A stretch of DNA of 64,000 nt, taken from Thalassospira xiamenensis M-5 = DSM 17429. GTDB lineage: Bacteria; Pseudomonadota; Alphaproteobacteria; Rhodospirillales; Thalassospiraceae. Below are positions 36,150 to 45,061 of this stretch, in pieces; position 1 is the stretch's first letter; every line of letters begins with the position of its first letter. The position numbers and the translations under genes are program-made. Location: contig NZ_CP004388.1 in assembly GCF_000300235.2 (NCBI RefSeq), positions 4,162,001 through 4,226,000 on the forward strand. Direction: 5' to 3'. Under the pieces are notes generated by a model that was not told where the DNA came from, ran no database searches, and worked only from the letters and a program-made list of their open reading frames with translations.

Positions 36150-37378
36150 GCAGCGTTCCTGATGGCGCCTTTTAGCGCCTTTTCATAAACCGCCAGCGTT
36201 TTTTCCGCCATCTGGGTCAGGGAATAGTTTTCGATAACGTGCTTTCGCCCTTTTTGCGCCAAAGCGGCACGCTTTTCCGGGGTCAACCGCAACACTTGTG
36301 TCAATGCGACAGACAATTGCTCAACTTCATTCGGCGTAACAAGCCATCCGGTTTCGCCGGGCAAGACCGTCTCCATGGCACCACCATGGGCCGTCGAAAC
36401 AACCGGGCGTCCCATTGCCTGCGCTTCGGATGGAATTCGGCCGAAGGCTTCGGGGTCAATTGACGGACAGGCAACCACATCCGCCAGCATGTAGGCCGCT
36501 GGCATGTCGGCACAATGATCAACGATATGCACGATATCTTCGAGGCCAAGCTTCCTGGTCAAAGCCAGCACTTCATCGCGATAAGCCGTGCGCCCCTGAT
36601 CGGAACCGACCATCAGACAACGCACGTTCCGATGGCCAAGAGCTTCAAACACTGCCGGTAAAGCCTTGATCAGGAAACAATGCCCTTTCCAGCGCGTGAT
36701 CCGCCCCGGCAACATGATGACATATTCTTCACCGGTCAAACGCCACTGGTTTGACAATGCAATCAGGCGTTCCTGACTGACATTTTCCGGATTGAACAAA
36801 TCGGTATTGGTCCCGCGCGGCACGATATTCAGGCGCGCAGGATCCATTTTATAAAATTTGCGAATATGGTCCGCGATATGATTGGAAATGGCGATGACCT
36901 GATCACCCATTGTCATGATCGCGTTATAACGCTTTTTGAACAGGTTGTTATGACCGGAATAAGTGCCATGGAATGTCGTAACAAAGGGAATCCCCGCCTT
37001 GCGCGCAGCAAAATAGGCACTCCAGGCCGGCGCGCGCGAACGCGCATGAATAATATCAACGCCCTCTGCACGGATAAGATCGACCAGCGCATCAACATTG
37101 CGGCGCATGGTAAACAGATTTTTTGACTTCAGTGGCAGGGTAATATGACGGGCACCAAACCGGTCCAGCTCCCGCTCAAGCCGACCGCCCTGTGAAGCGA
37201 CCAGCGCAACACCACCACCATCAACAATGGCACGCGCAATATCAACCGTACCGCGCTCCACACCACCGGTATCAAGTTCCGGCAGAACTTGCAGAATTAC
37301 GGCCGGACGATAAGCCGAACCTTGCACCTGCTGTTCCGGACGATAAACTGACTGGGTCTTGATCTCTGACGCGCTCAT
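36146..37378 (-). CDS. Glycosyltransferase family 4
   Basis: This 410-residue GT-B retaining glycosyltransferase has an N-terminal acceptor domain (LPELDTGGVERGTVDIARAI, and HARSRAPAWSAYFAARKAGI). The donor domain carries VIMLPGRITRWKGH and the E-x7-E type motif EAFGRIPSEAQAMG. It probably adds a hexose to lipopolysaccharide core or another envelope glycan. The start is the ATG at 37378 (MSASEIKTQSVYR); the TTG at 37402 extends it by eight residues. Only 39 bases separate it from the divergent hydrolase gene. Confidence 0.9.
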   Translation of the reverse strand: MSASEIKTQSVYRPEQQVQGSAYRPAVILQVLPELDTGGVERGTVDIARAIVDGGGVALVASQGGRLERELDRFGARHITLPLKSKNLFTMRRNVDALVDLIRAEGVDIIHARSRAPAWSAYFAARKAGIPFVTTFHGTYSGHNNLFKKRYNAIMTMGDQVIAISNHIADHIRKFYKMDPARLNIVPRGTNTDLFNPENVSQERLIALSNQWRLTGEEYVIMLPGRITRWKGHCFLIKALPAVFEALGHRNVRCLMVGSDQGRTAYRDEVLALTRKLGLEDIVHIVDHCADMPAAYMLADVVACPSIDPEAFGRIPSEAQAMGRPVVSTAHGGAMETVLPGETGWLVTPNEVEQLSVALTQVLRLTPEKRAALAQKGRKHVIENYSLTQMAEKTLAVYEKALKGAIRNAA

Positions 37379-37417
37379 GCAATTCCAACCACTAACACCC
37401 AAGGATACCCTTCCCGG

Positions 37418-38215
37418 ATGACAAATGACATGCCGACGCCTCAGTATCTCGAGCGGCCTGACGGATTAAAAATCGCATACCATGCGACTCCCGGCAAGCT
37501 GACAGAAGTACAAGGCCGACAAAAGCCTGGTGTTCTGTTTCTGGGGGGCTTCATGTCCGATATGACCGGCACCAAGGCCACCCATCTCGAGGCCCATTGC
37601 GTACAGCAGGGGCTGGCTTATACCCGCTTTGACTATTCGGGTCACGGACAATCGGCAGGCGCATTCAAAGACGGGACGATTGGACAGTGGGCCCGCGATG
37701 CCATTGCCATTATTGACGAAATCACCTCGGGTCCGCTTATTCTGGTCGGGTCTTCCATGGGGGGCTGGATCATGCTGTTGGCGGCACTGGCCCGGAAAGA
37801 ACGCATCGCCGGACTTGTTGGCATTGCGGCGGCCCCCGACTTCACCGAAGACCTTATGTGGGCGCAATTCAGTGATGCCCAGAAATCTGAAATCACCAAG
37901 ACCGGAGCCCTGATCGAGCCGACCGAGTATGGCGATGATCCCTATACGATTACGCATGCTCTGATAGAGGATGGCAGAAATCAGCTACTTTTGCGAAATC
38001 CGATCAAACTTGAATGCCCGGTTCGCCTTATCCAGGGCATGCAGGATCCGGATGTCCCTTGGCAGACCGCCATTCGTCTGACAGAAGCACTGGTTTCCAA
38101 GGACGTCCGTATCGATCTGATCAAAACCGGTGATCATCGCCTGTCCGAACCGGATCAGCTTGATGTCATCACCAAACATCTTGATGAGCTTATCGAAAAG
38201 GTGACGGTCGCCTAA
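37418..38215 (+). CDS. Alpha/beta hydrolase (ABHD10/carboxylesterase-like)
   Basis: This 265-residue hydrolase has the nucleophile elbow GSSMGG with Ser113. The acid and base residues lie in QGMQDPDVPW and TGDHRLSEPDQ, and the early motif is RFDYSGHGQSAG. It resembles proteobacterial relatives of mitochondrial ABHD10 thioesterases/esterases. The substrate is unknown. No signal peptide is seen, so it is cytoplasmic. It diverges from the GT4 gene. Confidence 0.85.
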   Translation: MTNDMPTPQYLERPDGLKIAYHATPGKLTEVQGRQKPGVLFLGGFMSDMTGTKATHLEAHCVQQGLAYTRFDYSGHGQSAGAFKDGTIGQWARDAIAIIDEITSGPLILVGSSMGGWIMLLAALARKERIAGLVGIAAAPDFTEDLMWAQFSDAQKSEITKTGALIEPTEYGDDPYTITHALIEDGRNQLLLRNPIKLECPVRLIQGMQDPDVPWQTAIRLTEALVSKDVRIDLIKTGDHRLSEPDQLDVITKHLDELIEKVTVA

Positions 38216-38238
38216 GACCGTGACGATGACGCATAATT

Positions 38239-38589
38239 TCAGGCCAGAACGACTTTCTCGTTCTCAATCTTTACGGCAACGGGTTCCAGCATATCGCCGT
38301 CACAAGGACCCGATACGCATAGGCCATCTTCGATCCTGAAACGTGCGCCATGCGTCGAACAGATGATCTCATTGCCAAGATTGCTAATGAATTCATCCGG
38401 CTCAAGTTCAAGCGGCACACCAATATGGGGGCAACTGTTGACGTAACCGAAAACCCCTGCAGCGTCCCGCACGATGAAAATCCCGGCCCGACCAGAATTT
38501 CCGTCAAGCGATATGCCTTTAGCCCCGGTCGCATCCAGATCAGAAAGCGCACATAACACTGTTCCCGAGGGCGGCAGATCAACCGTCAT
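38239..38589 (-). CDS. Rieske [2Fe-2S] domain protein
   Basis: This 116-residue protein is a single Rieske domain with CPH (C-x-H) and CSTHGARF (C-x2-H) as cluster ligands. That fits ferredoxin components of oxygenases or small redox carriers. The start is the ATG at 38589 (MTVDLPPSGTVLC). It overlaps the EVE gene stop by four bases, so it closes the tsaD-gpsA-YciI-EVE run. No partner oxygenase is nearby and the role is unknown. Confidence 0.88.
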   Translation of the reverse strand: MTVDLPPSGTVLCALSDLDATGAKGISLDGNSGRAGIFIVRDAAGVFGYVNSCPHIGVPLELEPDEFISNLGNEIICSTHGARFRIEDGLCVSGPCDGDMLEPVAVKIENEKVVLA

Positions 38590-38999
38590 GCCGAAACACC
38601 ACCCATCTCGCAAATCGCTGTCCAGGATGCATCATCTATCGGCATGACCGACAAACGGGATTGTCTGAGCAACGGCAATTCGGCAAATCGCGGATCAGCT
38701 TTGATATCAGCCAGCGTCACCGGATTTGGCACAGGTTTGACGGTTTTGAAATCAACCTGAACAAATTTGCCAGTGGCGTCAGTAGGATCGGGATAGGCTT
38801 CGCGGACAACCTCGACAATGCCGACAATCCGTTTTTCATTCACCGAATGATAAAAGAAAGCCAGATCACCGATCTGCATGGTCTTGAGGTTTTTTGCCGC
38901 CTGATGGTTGCGAACCCCATCCCATCCCTCGACACCCTTCCTGACCTGATCGTCCCACGACCAGCTTCCCGGCTCGGTTTTGATCAGCCAGTATGCCAT
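38586..38999 (-). CDS. EVE-domain protein
   Basis: This 137-residue protein is a complete EVE domain (PUA-like fold): MAYWLIKTEPGSWSWDDQ at the start, then EGWDGVRNHQAAKNL and LAFFYHSVNEKRIVGIVEVV. EVE domains bind modified bases in DNA or RNA, and stand-alone ones are conserved in proteobacteria. It sits between YciI and Rieske genes in a compact minus-strand run next to tsaD. Confidence 0.92.
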   Translation of the reverse strand: MAYWLIKTEPGSWSWDDQVRKGVEGWDGVRNHQAAKNLKTMQIGDLAFFYHSVNEKRIVGIVEVVREAYPDPTDATGKFVQVDFKTVKPVPNPVTLADIKADPRFAELPLLRQSRLSVMPIDDASWTAICEMGGVSA

Positions 39000-39002
39000 G
39001 GA

Positions 39003-39299
39003 TCAGAATACCTTTTTGAACGGACGGATAATCACGGATTCGAAAAGACCTGCCTTGCCATAAGGGTCATTTGCCGCAAATTCCTCGGCCTCGGCCTGGT
39101 TATCAAACTCGATAATGAAGACCGAGCCATTCATGCCCTCAAGATCGGGATCAAGTGTGGGGCCTGCTGCAACGATCCTGTCGGCAAAACCGTCCTTGAT
39201 ATAGGCAAGATGCGCATCACGATTGACTTTGCGCACAGCAAGATGCCCCGGTTTGTCGACACAGCGAATGTAAAAATGCATGGCATCGTTTCCTGTCAA
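39003..39299 (-). CDS. YciI-family protein
   Basis: This 98-residue protein has the YciI fold (dimeric ferredoxin-like, related to muconolactone isomerase): MHFYIRCVDKPGHLAVRKVN, then HLAYIKDGFADRIVAAGPTL, with the conserved Asp in FAANDPYGKAGLF. No activity is firmly known. It lies three bases upstream of the EVE gene. Confidence 0.9.
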   Translation of the reverse strand: MTGNDAMHFYIRCVDKPGHLAVRKVNRDAHLAYIKDGFADRIVAAGPTLDPDLEGMNGSVFIIEFDNQAEAEEFAANDPYGKAGLFESVIIRPFKKVF

Positions 39300-39382
39300 A
39301 ATTGGTTTTGATACCGGTAAATTGACAGAACCTGCTCAAAGGCTCAAGCCGAACAAAAGCTGATAGCTTGGATGTGACCGGA

Positions 39383-40390
39383 TTATTTTCCGGTTTCAAG
39401 CTCATCGCGAAATGGACGCTGCAACAATGCATTGATCGTGCTGCGCAGGTCCGCATCATGGTTGGCGACCTGATCCACAGCACTGCAGATTGGCATTTCA
39501 ATACCATATTTTGCCGCAACCGCCGCAATTGACGCGGCTGTATGAACACCTTCGGTCACCGAACGTCGTTCGGCCAAAATGGCATCAGCCTTCTGCCCCT
39601 GCCCAAGGGCAAACCCGAAGGTGTAATTGCGCGACAACGTGCCGGTACATGTCAGCGTCAGATCGCCAAGTCCCGCCAGCCCCATCATGGTTTCAATCCG
39701 CCCCCCCATCGCCACCGCCAATCGCGACATTTCGGCAAGTCCACGGGTAATCAGGGCTGCGCGCGCATTATCGCCAAGCTCAAGCCCCGCGACAACGCCA
39801 CTTGCAATTGCCAGAACGTTTTTGATAGCCCCCGCAACTTCAACACCAATAACATCGGTACTGAAATAGGGCCGGAATGCCGACGTCCCGATCAGTTCCA
39901 CCAGATCCTTGCCCAGATTCCTGTCGGAACAGGCAAGTGTAATCGCCGCGGGCAGACCTTTGGCAACTTCCTGGGCAAATGTCGGGCCAGACAGAACCGC
40001 AACCGGAACATCGCCAAGCGTTTCGTTCACGACCTGCGCCATAAGCGCACCGGTCCCTTTTTCGATCCCTTTGGCGCAAATAACGGCAGGAAGCGTTTCG
40101 GGCCAATGCGGGGCAAGCTTGATCAAAGTGCTTCGAAGATGCTGTGCCGGTGTAACCAGAAGAACCGCGTTTGACTCTCGCAATCCATCAATAGCAACTG
40201 TTGCCCTTAATGCTTCCGGAAGCTTTATGCCGGGCAGGTAGACGTCATTTTCACCCGATGTATCGATCCGTTCGGCCAACGCACGATCACGCAAAACAAG
40301 CTCAACATCAGCACCAGCCCGTACAGCCTGAATAGCCAGCGCAGTACCCCATGCGCCGCCGCCGATTACCGTTATGCGCTTATCCGACAT
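39383..40390 (-). CDS. gpsA: Glycerol-3-phosphate dehydrogenase [NAD(P)+]
   Basis: This 335-residue cytoplasmic enzyme reduces dihydroxyacetone phosphate to sn-glycerol-3-phosphate for phospholipid synthesis. The N-terminal Rossmann motif is ITVIGGGAWGTALAIQAVRAG. The catalytic Lys lies in GAIKNVLAIASGVVAGLELG. The substrate-binding C-domain (LAGLGDLTLTCTGTLSRNY) is intact. It follows tsaD on the same strand by 54 bases, a common alphaproteobacterial arrangement. Confidence 0.97.
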   Translation of the reverse strand: MSDKRITVIGGGAWGTALAIQAVRAGADVELVLRDRALAERIDTSGENDVYLPGIKLPEALRATVAIDGLRESNAVLLVTPAQHLRSTLIKLAPHWPETLPAVICAKGIEKGTGALMAQVVNETLGDVPVAVLSGPTFAQEVAKGLPAAITLACSDRNLGKDLVELIGTSAFRPYFSTDVIGVEVAGAIKNVLAIASGVVAGLELGDNARAALITRGLAEMSRLAVAMGGRIETMMGLAGLGDLTLTCTGTLSRNYTFGFALGQGQKADAILAERRSVTEGVHTAASIAAVAAKYGIEMPICSAVDQVANHDADLRSTINALLQRPFRDELETGK

Positions 40391-40444
40391 AGTTCTTCTC
40401 GATCCCGATGATAAATATTCGAACAGTTTGGCGTTTGGAGAAAC

Positions 40445-41503
40445 TCAGGCCTTCACGCCCGCACCCGGACGCTTTGGTGCCTCTGGGTCAAGCGGCCAGC
40501 GCGGTCGCGGCTTGAAATCCAGTTCGTCATGCTGACCGAGGCGAAAACGTTCCAACCCTGCCCAGGCAATCATGGCGGCATTATCAGTACAAAGCTCCAA
40601 CGGTGGCGCAACAAGCGTCATACCAGCCTGATCGGTCAGTTCCGTTAAACGGGTCCGCAAATATTTGTTTGCCGCAACCCCACCGGCAAGCACCAAAGTC
40701 TTGCCCGTCGGATAATCGCGCATGAATTCGAAAATTGCGTTTCGTGTGCGATCAATAAGCGTATCACCCACTGCCCGCTGGAACGAAGCCGCCAGATCAG
40801 CTTTGACTTCGGCAGTTTGCTGTTCGACAGGAAACCCGTCGAGATAGATGCGGACCGCAGTCTTCAAACCCGAAAACGAAAAATCACAGCCGGGACGCCC
40901 GCGTAACGGTCGGGGCAGACCAAACCGGTCCGGGTTCCCGGCCTCCGCCGTTTTTTCAAGCGCAGGGCCACCCGGATAACCAAGCCCCATCATTTTCGCG
41001 GTTTTGTCGAATGCTTCACCCACCGCGTCATCGATGGTCGTCCCGATCCGCTTGTATTGGCCAACACCTTCAACGATCAGGACCTGGCAATGACCGCCGG
41101 AAACCAGCAACAGCAGATAAGGAAATGCAACATCATCCGTAAGGCGCACCGTAAGCGCATGACCTTCAAGATGATTGACGGCCAGAAACGGCTTCTGGGC
41201 GGCAAAGGCAATCGCCTTCGCGGTCATGGCCCCCACCATAACGCCACCAATCAGACCGGGGCCACCTGTGCAGGCCACGGCATCAAGATCGGCAAAATCA
41301 ACACCCGCATCATCCATCGCTTCGGCGACAAGACGGTCAAGATGTTCAAGATGCGCGCGTGCCGCAATTTCCGGAACAACACCACCATAAGGACGATGAT
41401 CGTCAAGCTGCGAAAGCACCCTGTTGGACATAACCTCGCGCTTGTCATTCACGACAGCTGCCGCCGTTTCATCACAACTGGTTTCGATACCCAATACGAT
41501 CAT
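40445..41503 (-). CDS. tsaD: tRNA N6-adenosine threonylcarbamoyltransferase TsaD
   Basis: This 352-residue enzyme transfers the threonylcarbamoyl group to A37 of ANN-decoding tRNAs. The start motif [17 protein letters not shown], the metal ligands in [19 protein letters not shown] and [14 protein letters not shown] are all present. The start is the ATG at 41503; a TTG six codons earlier is a weak alternative. It leads the run tsaD-gpsA-YciI-EVE-Rieske and diverges from hemC across 263 bases. Confidence 0.97.
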   Translation of the reverse strand: MIVLGIETSCDETAAAVVNDKREVMSNRVLSQLDDHRPYGGVVPEIAARAHLEHLDRLVAEAMDDAGVDFADLDAVACTGGPGLIGGVMVGAMTAKAIAFAAQKPFLAVNHLEGHALTVRLTDDVAFPYLLLLVSGGHCQVLIVEGVGQYKRIGTTIDDAVGEAFDKTAKMMGLGYPGGPALEKTAEAGNPDRFGLPRPLRGRPGCDFSFSGLKTAVRIYLDGFPVEQQTAEVKADLAASFQRAVGDTLIDRTRNAIFEFMRDYPTGKTLVLAGGVAANKYLRTRLTELTDQAGMTLVAPPLELCTDNAAMIAWAGLERFRLGQHDELDFKPRPRWPLDPEAPKRPGAGVKA

Positions 41504-41766
41504 TTCTTGCAAATCCGGCAATAAGTCGCGTCAGATTGACGCATCCTGTGTGGGAAAATTCTGGCAGTGATGTAGCCTAAACAGCACCCGCTTTCCACCC
41601 CAAGGCAATGCATTTGCCCTATGCAGGAAAAACGTCAGAGAAAAAACACTACCACATAAGTCAATGAAACAGGGACATTCATCATTATAATCCGATCCGG
41701 TTTGGGTAAGGTGGCATACGCTACCGCCCTTGTTTTCAATCGGTTTTATGACTACAACTCGGGCTC

Positions 41767-42720
41767 ATGACAAACACATCTGATACCGTAAAACTCCGCA
41801 TCGGCACACGTGGCTCTCCCCTGGCGATGGCTCAGGCGCATGAAGTCCGCGACAAGCTTGCGAAAGCGCATCCCGAACTCGCCGCCGAAGGCGCGATTGC
41901 CATTACCGTTATTACAACGACGGGCGACAAGATTCTTGATCGCGCATTGTCGGAAATCGGTGGCAAGGGGTTATTCACCAAGGAAATTGATGATGCCCTG
42001 ATGGGTGGCGAGATTGATCTTGCTGTTCACAGTATGAAAGATGTGCCGACGGTGCTGCCAGATGGCATGATTTTGCCAACGATCCTGCCGCGCGAAGACG
42101 TGCGCGATGCGTTTATTTCTCTGAAATACAAAAGCTTTGCCGAAATGCCTGCGGGATCGGTGATCGGCTCGGCATCCTTACGCCGCCAGGCAATGATCCT
42201 TAATAAATATCCCGATCTCAAGGTTGTGACATTCCGTGGCAATGTCCAAACCCGCCTCCGCAAGCTTGAAGAGGGTCAGGTGGATGCCACACTTCTGGCA
42301 ATGGCAGGTTTGAACCGGCTAAACCGTCCAGAAGTTGCAACTGCTGCAATTTCCGAGGACGACATGCTCCCCGCTGTTGCCCAAGGGGCAATCGGTATTA
42401 CTATTCGCGAAACTGACAACCAGACGCACAACTGGCTTTCTGCTTTGAACTGTCCGGCATCGGCCATCCGCGTCACGGCTGAACGCGCGGCGTTACGTGC
42501 GCTCGACGGTTCATGTCGCACCCCTATTGCTGCTCTTGCCGAATATCTCCCGGATGGCAGAATGCGTTTACGGGTCAGCATTGTGCGCCCGGATGGCAGC
42601 GAACGACTGGATACTGAACGAATGATTGATGATCCGGACCTGGCAAATGCCGCAGCCGCCGGAACCGATGCCGGTAACGAGCTCAAAGAGCGTGGCGGGT
42701 CAGACTTTATCTCGGCCTAG
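41767..42720 (+). CDS. hemC: Porphobilinogen deaminase (hydroxymethylbilane synthase)
   Basis: This 317-residue enzyme polymerises four porphobilinogens into hydroxymethylbilane for heme and related tetrapyrroles. LRIGTRGSPLAMAQA opens the protein, DVQ-type residues and VHSMKDVPT follow, and the dipyrromethane-cofactor cysteine is at about Cys250 (LDGSCRTPIAA). It heads the plus-strand run hemC-hemD-Mic60-hemY. Confidence 0.97.
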   Translation: MTNTSDTVKLRIGTRGSPLAMAQAHEVRDKLAKAHPELAAEGAIAITVITTTGDKILDRALSEIGGKGLFTKEIDDALMGGEIDLAVHSMKDVPTVLPDGMILPTILPREDVRDAFISLKYKSFAEMPAGSVIGSASLRRQAMILNKYPDLKVVTFRGNVQTRLRKLEEGQVDATLLAMAGLNRLNRPEVATAAISEDDMLPAVAQGAIGITIRETDNQTHNWLSALNCPASAIRVTAERAALRALDGSCRTPIAALAEYLPDGRMRLRVSIVRPDGSERLDTERMIDDPDLANAAAAGTDAGNELKERGGSDFISA

Positions 42721-42760
42721 TCGGGTTAATGGCGCGATCTGGAATATCAGCGGGGAGACT

Positions 42761-43483
42761 ATGGGACCATTGATCCTCAATACCCGACCGGAAGCCGATT
42801 CGCAGGAACTCGAAACCACGCTTCTGCAACGTGGTTATCGCCTGCTTTCGGCACCGATGTTGCGGATCGAGTTTCCCAAAAACCCGGATCAGCTTGATCT
42901 TGCTGATGTGCAGGCATTGATATTTACCTCTGCTAATGGTGTGCGTGCCTTTACCCGGCAATGCGATGACCGGCGTTATCCGGCTTTGTGTGTAGGTGAT
43001 GCCACTGCGCGCACCGCACAACAGGCCGGTTTCAACGATATACGAAGTGCTAACGGTGACATTCACGATTTGGCACGCCTGATCAAAGATCAGATTGATC
43101 CGACAAACGGGGCGTTATTCCATCCTGCGGCCCGCAAGGTCGCCGGAGATCTGGGATCACTTTTGCGAGACGGAAACTTCGATATCCGAAGGCAAACCAT
43201 GTATGATGCCGTTCCGTCCGATTGTCTTCCAAATGAGGTCGTCAGCGCGATTTCTGCCCATCATATTGATGCAGTTTTATTTTTCTCTCCCCGTACGGCG
43301 GAAAGCTTTGTTAAGCTGATTGAAAGACACAAGCTGCAAAAAGATCTGGTCGGTACACGTGCAATTTGTCTGAGTTCGGCAGTGCAAGATCGCCTAAGCG
43401 TCCTTACATGGCTAAAGACAGAAGTGGCAAAACACCCGACACAGGAATACCTTCTTTCGGCACTAGAGAACGCATTCGCCTGA
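42761..43483 (+). CDS. hemD: Uroporphyrinogen-III synthase
   Basis: This 240-residue enzyme closes and inverts ring D of hydroxymethylbilane to make uroporphyrinogen III. It is a poorly conserved family, but LILNTRPEADSQELETTLLQ, IFTSANGVRAFTRQ and ALCVGDATARTAQQAGF fit. The start is the ATG at 42761 behind GGGGAG, which avoids overlap with hemC. Position right after hemC supports the call. Confidence 0.92.
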   Translation: MGPLILNTRPEADSQELETTLLQRGYRLLSAPMLRIEFPKNPDQLDLADVQALIFTSANGVRAFTRQCDDRRYPALCVGDATARTAQQAGFNDIRSANGDIHDLARLIKDQIDPTNGALFHPAARKVAGDLGSLLRDGNFDIRRQTMYDAVPSDCLPNEVVSAISAHHIDAVLFFSPRTAESFVKLIERHKLQKDLVGTRAICLSSAVQDRLSVLTWLKTEVAKHPTQEYLLSALENAFA

Positions 43484-43537
43484 CTTTTCCGCGCCAAGTG
43501 GTGTCTCGGAACAACCGCAAACTGCAATGGTCCGACC

Positions 43538-45061
43538 GTGAAAAAACCAGAAACGCCAAAAACCCACGCTTCCACAGACCCAGCCGAGACAAAATCCGGC
43601 TCGTCCGAAACCATTTCCATTGATAGCAAGGGCAATGCAAATATTGCCAAAGAACCTGCTGATCACAAGCCGGGAACGACGTCGGGTGGGTCAGAAGGTG
43701 CGAAACCTTCATCCACGTCAAACGCTACCTCAAAGTCAGACAGCCAGAAGTCCGGCTCCAAAACGGCAGATGCAAAACCCGAAATCAAACCGGGTATGAG
43801 CCAAAAGACTGCTTCCGACAAGCAAGCCACAGACAAGACAGACAAAACCGTGCAAAAAAAGCGTGGTGGTCGCGCAATCCTGTTGTTTGTGATCATTATT
43901 GCCGGTGCTTTGGCCACCGGATGGCTGACACGTACCCTTTGGTGGCGTGACGCGGAACCCGTCCTGAGCCAGTATGTGCCTGCTGAAATCCTGGCGGAGA
44001 TCACACCGGCAGAAGTGGCGGATAACCAATCGTCAGGAACTGGTAGCGAGCCGACAACCGATAGTGCCACACCATCCACATCTGCCAATGATGCACCCGG
44101 AACTTCATCAAGCATAACGCCTGGTGCGCCGGAACGTGACGATGCAATGATCGGTAATGAAGACAACCTGTCTGAGCCAACAGACAATGCTTTTGCCCGC
44201 AATGAAAAAGCACCATCAGAAGATGATGAAACAGTCGTCGTCGATACGGCATTGACCGAACGCCTGTCGCGTCTCGAAGGTACAATCAACGCCTTGCGTG
44301 AACGCCTTGACAGTGAACGCGGCGATTCGCTGAACTCCACGGTTGCACGCCGGATGGCAGAAATTGAAACCCGCACCGCACCGATTGAAGAACTGGCACG
44401 GGTCGAAGCCGAACTTTCTGGTGTTGCAGCAGAAATGCGCGATCTGTCAGCACGTCTGTCAACCATGGAAGAAGAAGTGCGGGCAACTGCCGGTCTTCGG
44501 GTTGAAAGCCGCGGCCAGGCCATTGCCATGGCCGTTACGATCCTGCGCGATGCCGTACAGCGCGGCGGATCGTTTATGATCGCGCTTAATCAGCTGGAAC
44601 GCAGCGGCTCGGACGATCCCGTCATTGCAGAACAGATATCAGCCCTGAAACCGCTTGCGGATCGTGGCGCGCCAACCATCGAAAAGCTGCGCCAGTCATT
44701 TCCGGCAATGGCACAGAAAGCCGTGCAGGCATCAAGTGACGACCATTCCGGTAGTGTTCTTGATGCGACCTGGGCCAATATCAAAAAACTGATCCCGGTT
44801 CGGCGTATTGATGTTGTCGGCGAAGAATCGCTCGATGGACGTTTGGTGACCGCAGAAACAGCGCTTGAAAGTGATGATCTTGATGGTGCCATTGCCGCCC
44901 TTGATGGTATCAAAGGTGACAATGCCAAGGCCGCCGTCAACGAGTGGCTTGAAGACGCCAAAAGCCGTCAGGTGTTGAACGGTGCCATCGCAACGCTCAG
45001 TGCACATGCGATCAATCTTCTGACCGGTGATGGGTCTGCAAATACGGGGGACAGCCAATGA
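43538..45061 (+). CDS. Alphaproteobacterial Mic60/mitofilin-like membrane protein
   Basis: This 507-residue protein has a long low-complexity Ser/Lys/Asp-rich N-terminus (1-105), one membrane helix (about 109-130, AILLFVIIIAGALATGWL), an acidic linker, a coiled coil (about 232-325) and a C-terminal mitofilin-signature domain (about 395-490, with WANIKKLIPVRRIDV). This is the architecture of alphaproteobacterial Mic60, the bacterial relative of the mitochondrial cristae protein that shapes intracytoplasmic membranes. Mic60 typically sits between hemD and hemY, as here. Translation appears to start at GTG (43538). Its stop overlaps the hemY start. Confidence 0.85.
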   Translation: MKKPETPKTHASTDPAETKSGSSETISIDSKGNANIAKEPADHKPGTTSGGSEGAKPSSTSNATSKSDSQKSGSKTADAKPEIKPGMSQKTASDKQATDKTDKTVQKKRGGRAILLFVIIIAGALATGWLTRTLWWRDAEPVLSQYVPAEILAEITPAEVADNQSSGTGSEPTTDSATPSTSANDAPGTSSSITPGAPERDDAMIGNEDNLSEPTDNAFARNEKAPSEDDETVVVDTALTERLSRLEGTINALRERLDSERGDSLNSTVARRMAEIETRTAPIEELARVEAELSGVAAEMRDLSARLSTMEEEVRATAGLRVESRGQAIAMAVTILRDAVQRGGSFMIALNQLERSGSDDPVIAEQISALKPLADRGAPTIEKLRQSFPAMAQKAVQASSDDHSGSVLDATWANIKKLIPVRRIDVVGEESLDGRLVTAETALESDDLDGAIAALDGIKGDNAKAAVNEWLEDAKSRQVLNGAIATLSAHAINLLTGDGSANTGDSQ